Assembly: GCF_000024165.1 (NCBI RefSeq)
Contig: NC_013194.1
Coordinates: 3,286,001 to 3,350,000, forward strand
DNA from: Accumulibacter phosphatis
GTDB taxonomy: Bacteria > Pseudomonadota > Gammaproteobacteria > Burkholderiales > Rhodocyclaceae
Direction of reading: 5' to 3'
Length of the DNA stretch: 64,000 nucleotides
Shown here: positions 7,900 through 16,261 of the stretch, one piece after another
Numbering within the stretch: position 1 is the stretch's first letter
Layout: every line of letters begins with the position of its first letter
Program-made: the position numbers and the translations under genes
The notes under the pieces: model-generated
Told to the model about the DNA's origin: nothing
Databases searched by the model: none
The model's input: only the letters and a program-made list of their open reading frames with translations

Positions 7900-8712
7900 A
7901 TGAGCGCCGACTACCGGCGTTGCGCCGAGCTGATCCGCGCTGCCGACGGGCTGCTGATCACCGCCGGCGCCGGCATCGGCGTCGATTCGGGCTTGCCCGA
8001 TTTTCGCGGCCCGCAGGGTTTCTGGGGCGCTTACCCGGCGCTCGGTCGCGCACGCATCGCCTTCGAGCAGATCGCCAATCCGGCGGCATTCAAGGCGCGG
8101 CCACGTCTCGCGTGGGGCTTCTACGGGCATCGCCTGAATCTCTACCGGCGTACCGTCCCGCACGCCGGCTTCGCGATCCTGCGCGAGATCGGTGAAAGCC
8201 TGCCGCGCGGTGCCTTCGTGTTCACCAGCAACGTCGATGGGCACTTCGAAAAGGCCGGCTTCGCCGCCGAGCGGATCGCCGAGTGCCACGGCTCGATACA
8301 CTTCCTGCAGTGCCTTGACGGTTGCCACCAAGGCATCTGGCCCGCCGACGACTTCCAGCCGGCACTGGACGAGGAGCAGTGCCTGCTGACCAGCGAGTTT
8401 CCGCTCTGCCCGCGCTGCCACGGAATCGCCCGCCCGAACATTCTGATGTTCGGCGACTGGGGCTGGCTCGCCGAGCGCAGCGACGCCCAGGAAGCCCGGC
8501 TGCATGCCTGGCGACGCCAGGTCGACCGACTGCTGGTGATCGAAGTCGGCGCCGGCACGAACATCCCGACGGCGCGCCTGATGGGCGAGCGGATGAACGG
8601 ACCATTGATCCGCATCAATCCGACGCAAGCACAAGTGGCGGACGACAAGAACGTTGCGGTGGCCGCCGGCGCGCTCGCAGCGCTGCGCTCGATTGCTGCC
8701 AGTCTGGTATAG
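7900..8712 (+). CDS. Sir2-family NAD-dependent protein deacylase
   Basis: The 270-residue protein carries sirtuin landmarks: GAGIGVDSGLPDFRGP (NAD-binding), TSNVDGHFEKAG, catalytic His in ECHGS, and two cysteine pairs (CLDGC and CPRC) for a structural zinc. Several canonical residues are altered: the first motif has GVDSG where IS..SG is usual, and the NID motif has S-N-V-D instead of Q-N-I-D. The family removes acyl groups from lysine or mono-ADP-ribosylates using NAD. The start codon directly follows the radical SAM stop (TAGATG), implying translational coupling. Confidence 0.85.
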   Translation: MSADYRRCAELIRAADGLLITAGAGIGVDSGLPDFRGPQGFWGAYPALGRARIAFEQIANPAAFKARPRLAWGFYGHRLNLYRRTVPHAGFAILREIGESLPRGAFVFTSNVDGHFEKAGFAAERIAECHGSIHFLQCLDGCHQGIWPADDFQPALDEEQCLLTSEFPLCPRCHGIARPNILMFGDWGWLAERSDAQEARLHAWRRQVDRLLVIEVGAGTNIPTARLMGERMNGPLIRINPTQAQVADDKNVAVAAGALAALRSIAASLV

Positions 8713-8713
8713 A
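8705..8713 (+). promoter_or_regulatory. Extended -10 promoter (TGGTATAGA) for the DUF4337 gene
   Basis: A TGn extension directly precedes TATAGA (8708-8713), inside the end of the Sir2 gene. The surrounding 13-mer CTGGTATAGAATT occurs again upstream of the HPr-rel-A cluster at about 45229. The downstream gene begins at 8760. Confidence 0.5.
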
Positions 8714-8759
8714 ATTCGCGCCCGAGTCGCTAACGACCAACATCCCGAGGAGAAGAAGC

Positions 8760-9335
8760 ATGTCCGCGCACGGATTCCACGTCCATGGTCCGCACGATCA
8801 CGAGGTCGAGCACGTCGCCCAGCACGGCGGCGACAATTTCACATCGCGCGTCGCCGTCCTGACCGCCGTCCTGTCGACGGTCGGCGCCATTTTCGGCTAT
8901 CTCGGCGGCCACTCGCAGAATGCCGCTCTGCTCTACAAGAACGAGGCAGCAATCCAGAAGACTTCCGCCTCCAACCAGTGGAACTACTACCAGGCCAAGA
9001 GCAACAAGCAGAACCTTGCCGAGCTGTCGATCGTCCTCACCGCCGGCGAGGCGCGCGAAAAATACGTCCAGGACGTGGCCCGCTACAAGAAGGAAAAAGA
9101 GGAGATCAAGGTCGAGGCCGAAGAGCTCGAAGCCGTCGCCAAGGAGGCCGACCAGAAGAGCGACCGCGAAATGCACGTGCATGAGCGCTGGGCCTTGGCC
9201 ACGACGCTGTTGCAGATCGCCATCGCCATGGCGGCGATCACCCTGCTGACACGCAAGCGCTGGATGCTGTTCGGCGTCTACGGCGCCACCGGCCTGGGCC
9301 TGCTGGCCGGCGCGATGGGTTATCTGCACCTCTAG
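8760..9335 (+). CDS. DUF4337 family membrane protein
   Basis: The 191-residue protein starts with a His-rich segment (HGFHVHGPHDHEVEHVAQH). One membrane helix (residues about 28-47) comes next, then a long charged coiled coil (AREKYVQDVARYKKEKEEIKV onward to about residue 140), and two C-terminal membrane helices. This arrangement matches DUF4337 proteins, which have no known function. The coiled coil would lie between membrane segments, and the N-terminal histidines could bind metal. GAGGAGAAGAAGC precedes the ATG and serves as the ribosome site. It is transcribed from its own extended -10 promoter. Confidence 0.8.
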   Translation: MSAHGFHVHGPHDHEVEHVAQHGGDNFTSRVAVLTAVLSTVGAIFGYLGGHSQNAALLYKNEAAIQKTSASNQWNYYQAKSNKQNLAELSIVLTAGEAREKYVQDVARYKKEKEEIKVEAEELEAVAKEADQKSDREMHVHERWALATTLLQIAIAMAAITLLTRKRWMLFGVYGATGLGLLAGAMGYLHL

Positions 9336-9371
9336 CACCACCATCGCCCGCTTGGGCAAGGAGCCCGCGCC

Positions 9372-10901
9372 ATGCCACCCTCACCGCCCTGTCCAGCGCT
9401 CAGCATGGCCTCGCGGCGCCTGCATCTGGGCTTGCTCGCCGCATTCGGCGCGTTCGCTGTGCTCACCTTGCTCGGCGGCTGCGCAGCCCCGGCAGGTGGC
9501 CGACTCGCCCCGATCAATCGCTGGACGCAGATGGCCCCGGACGACACGATCAGCCTGCGTGCCATCATCGCCGGCGACGCGGAATGCCCAGTGGCGCAGG
9601 TCGATGGTGCCTCGCGACCCATGCTGCCACGGGCACGCGCAACGCGCGGCGCACTGCCGGACAGCGCGGCGGCAAGCAACCCGGCCTTCGAGCCGGCGTT
9701 CGCCGTCACCACCTGCGAGCTCGCCCTGCCCCGAACAGCACGCCAGACAAGCATCGACGGACAGCCAGTGGCCTTGCCGGGGGCAGACATCCGGCGCATC
9801 GTCGTCGTCGGCGATACCGGCTGCCGCGTCCAGGTGGCGGCCAGCGGAGCGAGCGCTCCGATCCAGGACTGCACCGACCCGGCGCGCTGGCCCTGGCCGC
9901 GGATCGCCGGCGCGGCGGCACGCACCCGACCCGATCTCGTCATCCACGTCGGCGACTACCACTACCGCGAGTACTGCAACGATCCCGCGCTCTGTTCGCC
10001 GCTGCAGGCCAAAGGCGTAGTCATCGGCTACGACTGGGCCGGCTGGAATGCCGACTTCTTCACACCGGCCGCACCCCTGCTCGCCGCCGCACCCTGGGTC
10101 GTCGTGCGCGGCAACCACGAGAATTGCGATCGCGCCGGCGCCGGCTGGCTGCGCTTCCTCTCACCCCTGCCCTACCAGACCTGCAGCAACCAGTCCTACA
10201 AGACCGCCAGCCATTCGCTGCTGACGAACAACCTGACGGCCGACGCCTATCGCATCGACCTCGGCAGCGAGCTGACGCTGGTAGTCGCCGACAACGCGGG
10301 TTTTCAGGACTACCTGCCGGCCGGCAAGACCCCACAGGATGGCGAAATCTTCTGGAACACGCTGCAGGCCCTGCACACGTCGTCGGCAACGCAGCCGGTC
10401 TGGCTGCTCCTTCACAAGCCGCTCTGGTACGACCTGCTGCCGCCTTCAGCGGAACCGAACGCCCTGCAGGCCCACCTGCGGAATACGCTGCCGGCAAACG
10501 TTCAGTTCCTCCTCGCCGGCCACGAACATGCCTTCGAAACGATCAATTTCGCGCCGAGCGCCGACCCTGCCAACTACCCAACGGGACGGCCGGCGCAAGT
10601 GATCGTCGGCGGCAGCGGCACCCAGCTCGAAGCCTTCGATCCGCTTTCCCCGTTCTACGAGGGTCAAGGCGGCGCCGGCAGCAAGGAGAGGTCGCATCCC
10701 GCCGGGCTGCTCTACGATGGCGTCGCCGCCAGCAGCGGCATCCTTCTCAATCGCTACAGCTTTCTGCTGCTCGAACGCGACGACGCTGGCTGGGCCGGGA
10801 CGCTGATGGACCCCGACGGTGCGCCGATCAATCGTTGCCGCCTGAACGGCGAACGCAAGCAGATCGCCTGCGTTTTCCCGGGACCACAAGCACGCGAGTA
10901 G
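9372..10901 (+). CDS. Metallophosphoesterase lipoprotein
   Basis: A lipobox (LLGGC, Cys37) follows a hydrophobic signal, so the protein is exported and lipidated. The calcineurin-like metallophosphoesterase motifs appear in order: GDTGC, HVGDYHYRE, RGNHENC and the late LAGHEH. These coordinate a di-metal centre for phosphoester hydrolysis. About 100 residues of unassigned sequence lie between the lipobox and the catalytic domain. AAGGAG 8 nt upstream supports ATG 9372. The substrate is unknown; a secreted phosphatase or nucleotidase is likely. It appears monocistronic or co-transcribed with the DUF4337 gene (36-bp gap). Confidence 0.85.
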   Translation: MPPSPPCPALSMASRRLHLGLLAAFGAFAVLTLLGGCAAPAGGRLAPINRWTQMAPDDTISLRAIIAGDAECPVAQVDGASRPMLPRARATRGALPDSAAASNPAFEPAFAVTTCELALPRTARQTSIDGQPVALPGADIRRIVVVGDTGCRVQVAASGASAPIQDCTDPARWPWPRIAGAAARTRPDLVIHVGDYHYREYCNDPALCSPLQAKGVVIGYDWAGWNADFFTPAAPLLAAAPWVVVRGNHENCDRAGAGWLRFLSPLPYQTCSNQSYKTASHSLLTNNLTADAYRIDLGSELTLVVADNAGFQDYLPAGKTPQDGEIFWNTLQALHTSSATQPVWLLLHKPLWYDLLPPSAEPNALQAHLRNTLPANVQFLLAGHEHAFETINFAPSADPANYPTGRPAQVIVGGSGTQLEAFDPLSPFYEGQGGAGSKERSHPAGLLYDGVAASSGILLNRYSFLLLERDDAGWAGTLMDPDGAPINRCRLNGERKQIACVFPGPQARE

Positions 10902-11317
10902 AGTCTCGCCGCCTGTGCAGCGTGCGGCAGCGGCCAGTCGGCGGCATAGATTTCGTCAGCGTCGCGACCTTCGAGGGACGCCCACGACTCCCGCGAGTGC
11001 CCCCGTTCAGCCATCATTTTGTTCGCCCTACTGACCGGAGCCACCGCCAAGGTGATTTCCGCAACACGCCATCCAAGGGTCATGACCCTCGACCGGGCTG
11101 AGGGCCAGCGAAGCGAGCCTCTGCGGTAGTTGCTCGGTATCTTGATTCCGAGAAATCGCCTAACCGGTTGCTAACACCCCATACGCATATTCCGCACTTT
11201 CCATGCAGGAGCGAATCCTAAGCTGTTGATTTGCTTGACGCTGGATTTTTCCGACGTTTTGTAGTGCCATAATATTGCCGCCAGGACCGCTGAGCCTCTT
11301 GCTTTTGTTGTACGATC
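10902..11317. other. Intergenic region at the left side of the IS1634-like element
   Basis: No credible gene is visible in these 416 bp. The left end of the IS1634-family element must lie here, but I could not define its terminal inverted repeats. An 11-mer TTGTAGTGCCA at 11259-11269 recurs in direct orientation at 16092-16102, just past the transposase end. It may belong to the element boundary or target duplication. Confidence 0.4.
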
Positions 11318-11965
11318 GTGTGCATGTTCATCCGACAGACGAGAACGAGCAACAAGGCGACAGGTGAAGGCTACGTCACCTACCGGCTGGTGCGCACCGA
11401 GCGCATCGGTGGCAAGGTCCGTCAGATCACGGTGTTGAACCTCGGCCGCCATTTTCCGATCAAGTCGGAAGACTGGCCGATCCTGTGCAGCCGCCTGGAG
11501 CAGTTGCTCAATCCGCAGGCTCTGATCATGCCCTTGGAATGTTCGGAGTCGATTGAGCGCGCCGCGCAGCGTTACCATGCGCAGCTGGTCGCCCGCGCGC
11601 CGATGTTGGTGTCGCCGGCTGACGAGGCGGCCGGGTCGGCGGGCGAAGCTCGCCCGCCGGCTGATTTCCAGGAAGTCGATGTGGACTCCCTGCAGATGAC
11701 GCAACCGCGGTCGGTAGGCGTCGAACACGCCGGTCTGCATGCGGCAAGCGAGCTGGGATTGATCGAGACGCTGAACGACCTGGGCGTCAATGGGGTGATG
11801 CAGGCCTCGATCCTGGGCAACCTGATCGGGAGAATGGGCCAGCCGGGGTCGGAACTGGCGACTTGGAACTGGCTGCAGCAGCACAGCGCCCTGGGCGAGT
11901 TGATCGACGTCGACTTTGGGTCGATGTCCCACATGAGCCTGTACCGCGCCTCGGATGTGTGTTAG
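11318..11965 (+). pseudogene. IS1634-family transposase, N-terminal part (disrupted)
   Basis: This is the N-terminal domain of an IS1634-type DDE transposase (FIRQTRTSNKATGEGYVTYR, then the LNLGRHF segment). The native reading frame runs to residue 214 (SDV at 11957-11959), after which the IS21 terminus contributes Cys and a TAG stop. The in-frame ATG at 11324 is an equally good start. The fragment lacks the catalytic DDE core, which is in the downstream half, so it cannot act as a transposase alone. Confidence 0.88.
11954..11959. repeat. Target-site duplication GATGTG (left copy)
   Basis: This 6-bp sequence immediately precedes the IS21 left terminus, and its partner is at 14864-14869. It encodes the Asp-Val codons of the IS1634 transposase that are shared by both halves. 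Length and position fit the short duplications made by IS21-family transposition. Confidence 0.85.
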
Positions 11966-11966
11966 T

Positions 11967-12060
11967 TCGCGCCGCTATAAGGCCATTTCGGTGGCGGCGT
12001 AATGAGGCCACTGGACTCGCGGCGCAATGAGGCCAGAGCAATCGCGGCACAATAAGGCCA
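11967..12060 (+). repeat. Four 25-bp-periodic terminal repeats of the IS21 element (left end)
   Basis: Four related 19-mers of the form (T/G)CG(C/G)CGnnATnAGGCCA start at 11967, 11992, 12017 and 12042, exactly 25 bp apart. Two inverted relatives lie at the right end (14814-14832 and 14838-14856). Multiple terminal repeats of this kind are the IstA-binding sites in IS21-family elements. Confidence 0.85.
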
Positions 12061-12134
12061 CGTAGAAGGCAAGTAGAGGCGGTTTTGGACTTCCGATTGT
12101 GTAACCTCTGGCAATTTTGCCGGGGGCAGGCGCA

Positions 12135-13682
12135 ATGGCTAACAGGAAGTTCGAAATGTACGAAATACGACAAATGATTCAACGCCTGCGACTGGGCGAA
12201 AGCAATCGGGCGGTCGCCCGAGCACAGGGGGTCGGGCGCGACACCGTCGCACGTGTGCGAGACATCGCCGCCGCGCAGAACTGGCTGGAGGCGACGAGCC
12301 CGCTGCCGGACGACGCGACGATGGCGCGTTACTACCAGACGGCGGGCGGCGGGGCGGTCAAGAACGCGAGCCACCTGTCCACTGTGGAGCCCTTTCGCGA
12401 GAACGTTCTCGAGTGGCACCGTCAGGGCATTGCCGTGAGCAGCATCCGCCAGGCGCTGGCCCGCCGGTACGGCTACGGCGGCAGCGTGCATGCCGTCTAT
12501 CGCTTCCTGCGTAGCGAAGCGGCCCCCGCCCCGGTGGCGACCGTGATGCTCGACTTTGCCGTCGGCGAACAAGCGCAGGTCGACTTCGGTTCGGGACCGC
12601 TGATCACCGACCGCCATTCCGGCGAGGTGTTCAAGACCTGGTTCTTCGTCATGACCTTGTCGTGGAGTCGGCACCAGTACGCCGAAGTGGTGCGCAACCA
12701 GAGCGTCGAGACCTGGCTGGCCTGCCACCGGCACGCCTTCGAGTGGTTCAACGGCGTCCCGCGCAAGGTACGGATAGACAACCCGAAGTGCGCGATCACG
12801 CGCGCCTGCTACTACGAGCCGACGGTGCAGCGCGCCTACGCCGAACTCGCGCTCGGCTATGCCTTTGTAATCGACCCCTGTCCGGTCGCGGACCCGGCCA
12901 AGAAAGGCCGCGTGGAGTCGGGAGTCAAATATGTCAAGGGCAACTTCATGCCGCTGCGCGAGTTTCATAGCCTGGCGCACGCGAATGCGCAATTAGAGGC
13001 GTGGATTCAGGGCGAGGCAGGCAATCGCCTCCACGGCAGTACGCGTGAGCGGCCGCTCATGCGCTTCAACGAAACCGAGCAAGCGCTGCTGCAGCCGCTG
13101 CCCGCCGTCGCGCCAACGTGCCCAACCTGGGCTAAGGCCAAGCTGCACGGCAACGGCCACGTCCAGCATGCGTATTGCCACTACTCAGCGCCGTTTCGCC
13201 TGATCCACCAGACGCTGTGGTTGGAAATCACGCCGGATGTCGTACGCCTCTATCACGAGCACGAGCTGGTGGCGATCCATCCGCGCCTGTTCAAAGCGGG
13301 TACGCGGTCGACCGTCGCGGATCATCTGCCACCCGACGCCCAGGCTTACTTCATGCGCGATCCGCAGTGGTGCTTGACCCAGGCCACGGCGGTCGGGCCG
13401 GCTTGTCGGGCGGTCGTCGAGAGCTTGTTCGCGAAGCGTGTGCTCGATCAGCTGCGCGCCGTCCAGGGCTTGCTGCGCTTGGCCGATCAGTTCGGTCGCA
13501 ACCGACTCGACGCGGCGTGTAGCCGCGCGCTGAACTTTGGTACGCCGAGCTATCGCACGATCAAGCAGATCCTCCAGACCGGACTCGACCAGCAGCCGGA
13601 GTTGATCGACGCGCCGACGCTGGAAGCGCCCTATCTGAGTGGCGGCCACTTCCGCCGCCAACCCTCCGATCTGTTGCATTGA
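12135..13682 (+). CDS. istA: IS21-family transposase IstA
   Basis: The 515-residue protein has an N-terminal helix-turn-helix (MYEIRQMIQRLRLGESNRAVA, then GVGRDTVARV), a DDE integrase core beginning at the segment GEQAQVDFGSGP, and a later IDNPKCAI and KGRVESGVKY, which carry the second Asp and the Glu. It matches the usual IstA length. ATG 12135 is preferred over an in-frame TTG at 12117 because it begins the HTH directly. The start lies 75 bp after the left terminal repeats, and istB follows after a 55-bp gap. IstA cuts and joins element ends with IstB as ATP-dependent target selector. Confidence 0.93.
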   Translation: MANRKFEMYEIRQMIQRLRLGESNRAVARAQGVGRDTVARVRDIAAAQNWLEATSPLPDDATMARYYQTAGGGAVKNASHLSTVEPFRENVLEWHRQGIAVSSIRQALARRYGYGGSVHAVYRFLRSEAAPAPVATVMLDFAVGEQAQVDFGSGPLITDRHSGEVFKTWFFVMTLSWSRHQYAEVVRNQSVETWLACHRHAFEWFNGVPRKVRIDNPKCAITRACYYEPTVQRAYAELALGYAFVIDPCPVADPAKKGRVESGVKYVKGNFMPLREFHSLAHANAQLEAWIQGEAGNRLHGSTRERPLMRFNETEQALLQPLPAVAPTCPTWAKAKLHGNGHVQHAYCHYSAPFRLIHQTLWLEITPDVVRLYHEHELVAIHPRLFKAGTRSTVADHLPPDAQAYFMRDPQWCLTQATAVGPACRAVVESLFAKRVLDQLRAVQGLLRLADQFGRNRLDAACSRALNFGTPSYRTIKQILQTGLDQQPELIDAPTLEAPYLSGGHFRRQPSDLLH

Positions 13683-13737
13683 GCCGCCGCACGGCGCGCC
13701 GCTCCTTGCTCATCCCTTATCTATCTGGAATCCTCTC

Positions 13738-14541
13738 ATGAATCCCATGCTCCCACTTGAACCCCTGCTCAAGCAACTGCGCCTGTCCGGCATCCTCGAC
13801 TCGCTCGAGGCGAGAAACCGTCAGGCGATCGAGGCCAAGCTGGCCTACACCGACTTCCTGGCGTTGCTGGTCGAGGACGAAGTCGCCCGTCGTGATCAGC
13901 GTCAGTTTGCCCAGCGCCTGCGCAAGGCGCAGGTGGTCGGCGACAAGACTCTGGAACGTTTCGATTGCAGCCACAGTCCGTCGGTCAATCACGCCTTGAT
14001 TGCCGAGCTGGCAACCTGCCGATTCGTCCTCGAACAGGCGCCGGTTCTGATCGCCGGTCCGACCGGTACGGGCAAGTCTCACCTGGTCCAGTCGCTCTGC
14101 CATTGCGCACTGCGCGCCGGCCATGAGGTCCTGTTCATTTCGCACGCCAAGCTACTGGCTCAGCTGCACGCGGCGCGGGCGACCGATTCCTTTGAGCGCA
14201 AGCTGCGTCAACTGGCCCGCGTCGATGTGCTGGCAATTGATGACTTCGGGCTGCGTCCTATGCGCTCGCCGCAGGATGAGGATTTCCACGATCTGATTGA
14301 TGCCCGTTATGAGCGCACGACCACCTTGCTGACCAGCAATTTGCACTTCGACGAGTGGGGCGCGGCGTTTCCCAACAAGTTGATGGGGGCGGCGACGCTC
14401 GACCGTTTGCGCGACCGTGCTTATCAGATCATTCTCGACGGCGAGACCCGGCGCAAACCGCGGCCCCTGCCGGAAGTCCGGTCGCCCGTCCAGGCCACGG
14501 CGGGCAGGGACGCTTCCAAGCCTCCCCCGGCCGCACGTTAG
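13738..14541 (+). CDS. istB: IS21-family helper ATPase IstB
   Basis: This AAA+ ATPase of 267 residues resembles DnaC. Walker A is GPTGTGKSH, Walker B is VLAIDDFG, and a sensor-like TTTLLTSNLHFDEW follows. The N-terminal segment (LRLSGILDSLEARNRQA) is the IstA-interacting helical domain. The C-terminal extension after DGETRRKPR, rich in Pro and Ala, is longer than in many homologues. It completes the istAB transposition unit and shows no damage. Confidence 0.93.
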   Translation: MNPMLPLEPLLKQLRLSGILDSLEARNRQAIEAKLAYTDFLALLVEDEVARRDQRQFAQRLRKAQVVGDKTLERFDCSHSPSVNHALIAELATCRFVLEQAPVLIAGPTGTGKSHLVQSLCHCALRAGHEVLFISHAKLLAQLHAARATDSFERKLRQLARVDVLAIDDFGLRPMRSPQDEDFHDLIDARYERTTTLLTSNLHFDEWGAAFPNKLMGAATLDRLRDRAYQIILDGETRRKPRPLPEVRSPVQATAGRDASKPPPAAR

Positions 14542-14863
14542 ACCCTCAGCGGCGAGCAAACCCTGGGGCGCTGCCCCAGACCCCGCACTCGCCGTGAGGC
14601 AGCCGCCGGGGATGAAAAAACATCCCCGACAACTGCCGTCAGCGTCTGCGACCTCCAGGGTGTCAAGGGGCTTTCGCGGCATAAACGCCAAACAGCCGGC
14701 ATTTATTCCACGGTCCCCTGGACACCCTTCCGGTCGCCACTTGCCACGTTGCAAAAAGACTGAAAACGGCGTAAAACCGACCCGTCCGAAACCGCTAAAA
14801 CAGCCACTTCTGCTGGCCACATTACGCCGCGATTCGCTGGCCTTAATGTGCCGCAAATTGACA
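14542..14863 (+). other. Noncoding right arm of the IS21 element with hairpins
   Basis: No gene is present in these 322 bp. Three inverted repeats stand out. CTGGGGC/GCCCCAG (14563-14579) has a 3-nt loop. CGGGGATG/CATCCCCG (14607-14628) encloses six A residues. A 14-bp stem with one mismatch pairs 14657-14670 with 14715-14728 around a 44-nt loop. The first two could end istB transcription. Two terminal repeats (14814-14832, 14838-14856) follow. Confidence 0.6.
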
Positions 14864-14869
14864 GATGTG
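14864..14869. repeat. Target-site duplication GATGTG (right copy)
   Basis: Matches 11954-11959 exactly and directly follows the CA terminus of the IS21 element. It re-enters the IS1634 transposase frame at Asp-Val. Confidence 0.85.
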
Positions 14870-16075
14870 CTGATGAAACATCGTGAGGTGATCGAGACGC
14901 GTTTGTTCCGCACCGCTCAGACACTTTTTGATCTGCAGGAAACGGTCACCCTGTACGACCTGAGCAACACCTATTTCGAAGGCGAAGCCAAGCGCAATCC
15001 AAAGGCCAGGCGCGGACGGTCAAAGGAGAAGCGCAGCGACTGCCCGTTGGTGACGCTCGGTCTGGTGCTCGACGGCAGCGGCTTCGTCAGGCGTTCAGAG
15101 ACCTTCGCCGGCAACGTTTCCGAGCCCGGTACGCTGGCGTCCATGCTGGCCGGACTGGGGGCGCCGGCGGGCGCGCTGGTGGTCATGGATGCCGGCATTG
15201 CCACCGACGCCAACGTCGTCTGGCTGGTCGAACACGGCTACCGCTATCTGGTGGTGCGTCGCGGCGGCAGGCGCCAGTTCGATGCGACACGCTCGGTGAG
15301 CATCGAGACGGCTGGCGAGGAGTGGTTACATCTCCAGAAGGAGCTGAGTCCGGATGGCCAGGAGCTCTGCCTGTATTGCCATTCGCCGAGTCGGCAGCTC
15401 AAGGAAGAGGCCATGCTCGCGCAATCCTGTGGGCGTTTCGAGGCCGGCTTGCAGCAAATGAGCGATGGACTGCAGAAGCCGCGCAGCGAAAAGAGTCACG
15501 ACAAGCTGCTGGAACGTCTCGGCCGACTCCAGCAGAAGAGCCGCGGTGCCAGCCAACACTACCAGGTCAGGCTGGTCACCGAGGAGTCCGGCAAGACGGT
15601 GATGGCGATCACCTGGCAGAAGGTGCCGGTTCCCGGCACGATGGCCACGCATCCCGGCGTCTACTGCCTGAGGACCAACGAACTCGCCTGGGATGAAGAG
15701 AAACTCTGGCGCACCTACACGATGCTGACCGACCTGGAGAGTGTCTTTCGCAGTCTGAAAGGCGAGCTCGGCTTGCGGCCCATCTACCACCACAAGGAGG
15801 TTCGCTCGGACGGCCACTTGTTCATCACCGTCCTCGCCTACCAGTGTGTTCAGTTCCTGCGCGTGAAACTCAAGGCGGCGGAAATGACCGACAGTTGGGC
15901 GACCCTGCGCGATATCCTCTCGGTTCAGCGCCGGGTCACCGCCACCTTCAGTCGGCGCGACGGGCACTCCCTGCATGTCCGCAAAGCCACCGTCGCCGAA
16001 CCCGATCTGCTGGCCATCTATCGCGCCCTGGGCATCAGCGCCGCACCAGGAGGGACCAGAAAACTCATCAGCTGA
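14870..16075 (+). pseudogene. IS1634-family transposase, C-terminal catalytic part (disrupted)
   Basis: This is the DDE catalytic half of the split transposase, from LMKHREVIETRLF to GGTRKLIS. Catalytic regions YDLSNTYFEG, VVMDAGIATDANV and DLESVFRSLKGELGLRPIYHH are intact, so about 401 residues survive. The open frame runs back into the IS21 right arm without a proper start, so it is probably not translated as a functional enzyme. Seen with the N-terminal half, no other lesion is apparent. Confidence 0.88.
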
Positions 16076-16261
16076 ATCCGAAATTACGGGCTTGTAGTGC
16101 CACTTGAGTTCTTCTTGGCTCGCAACCAATTGATTCAGTTATGGGTTTCGTGGGGCTTGTTAAAGATGGGTTAGGGCGGGGTCGGCCGCATTGCTAGCCG
16201 CGAAGCATCGCAGCAATGCCGCATGCGGCAGCAAGTCTGCTGCCCGAGCATGCCGTCTCGC

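Larger units (their letters stand above)
11960..14863 (+). mobile_element. Complete IS21-family insertion sequence (2904 bp)
   Basis: The element begins TGTTAGTT and ends ATTGACA, so its termini are TG...CA as expected for IS21. The outer 25 bp of both ends form an imperfect inverted repeat that shares TGT, GCG and AAGGCC blocks. It is flanked by the 6-bp direct repeat GATGTG (11954-11959 and 14864-14869). It carries istA and istB in tandem, internal terminal repeats at both ends, and about 320 bp of noncoding sequence after istB. All parts look intact, so it may be active. Confidence 0.92.
11318..16075 (+). mobile_element. IS1634-family element interrupted by an IS21-family element
   Basis: The two halves of one IS1634-type transposase lie at 11318-11959 and 14870-16075. 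Removing 11960-14869 (the IS21 element plus one 6-bp target copy) joins them in frame as ...SDV-LMKH..., giving a transposase of about 615 aa. The IS1634 copy was therefore intact when hit. Exact termini of the IS1634 element are unresolved, so the given coordinates cover only its coding region and the insert. Confidence 0.85.

Noticed and set aside
12117..12134. Six-codon N-terminal extension of istA from TTG 12117
   Set aside because: ATG 12135 directly begins the helix-turn-helix region as in IstA; the TTG has no better ribosome site.
11259..16102. 11-mer TTGTAGTGCCA as a target duplication of the IS1634 element
   Set aside because: The direct repeat flanks the transposase, but I could not find matching inverted repeats just inside it, so the element ends are left undefined.
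15326..16129. Minus-strand open frame opposite the IS1634 transposase
   Set aside because: It has no motif, and the opposite strand has the DDE catalytic segments.
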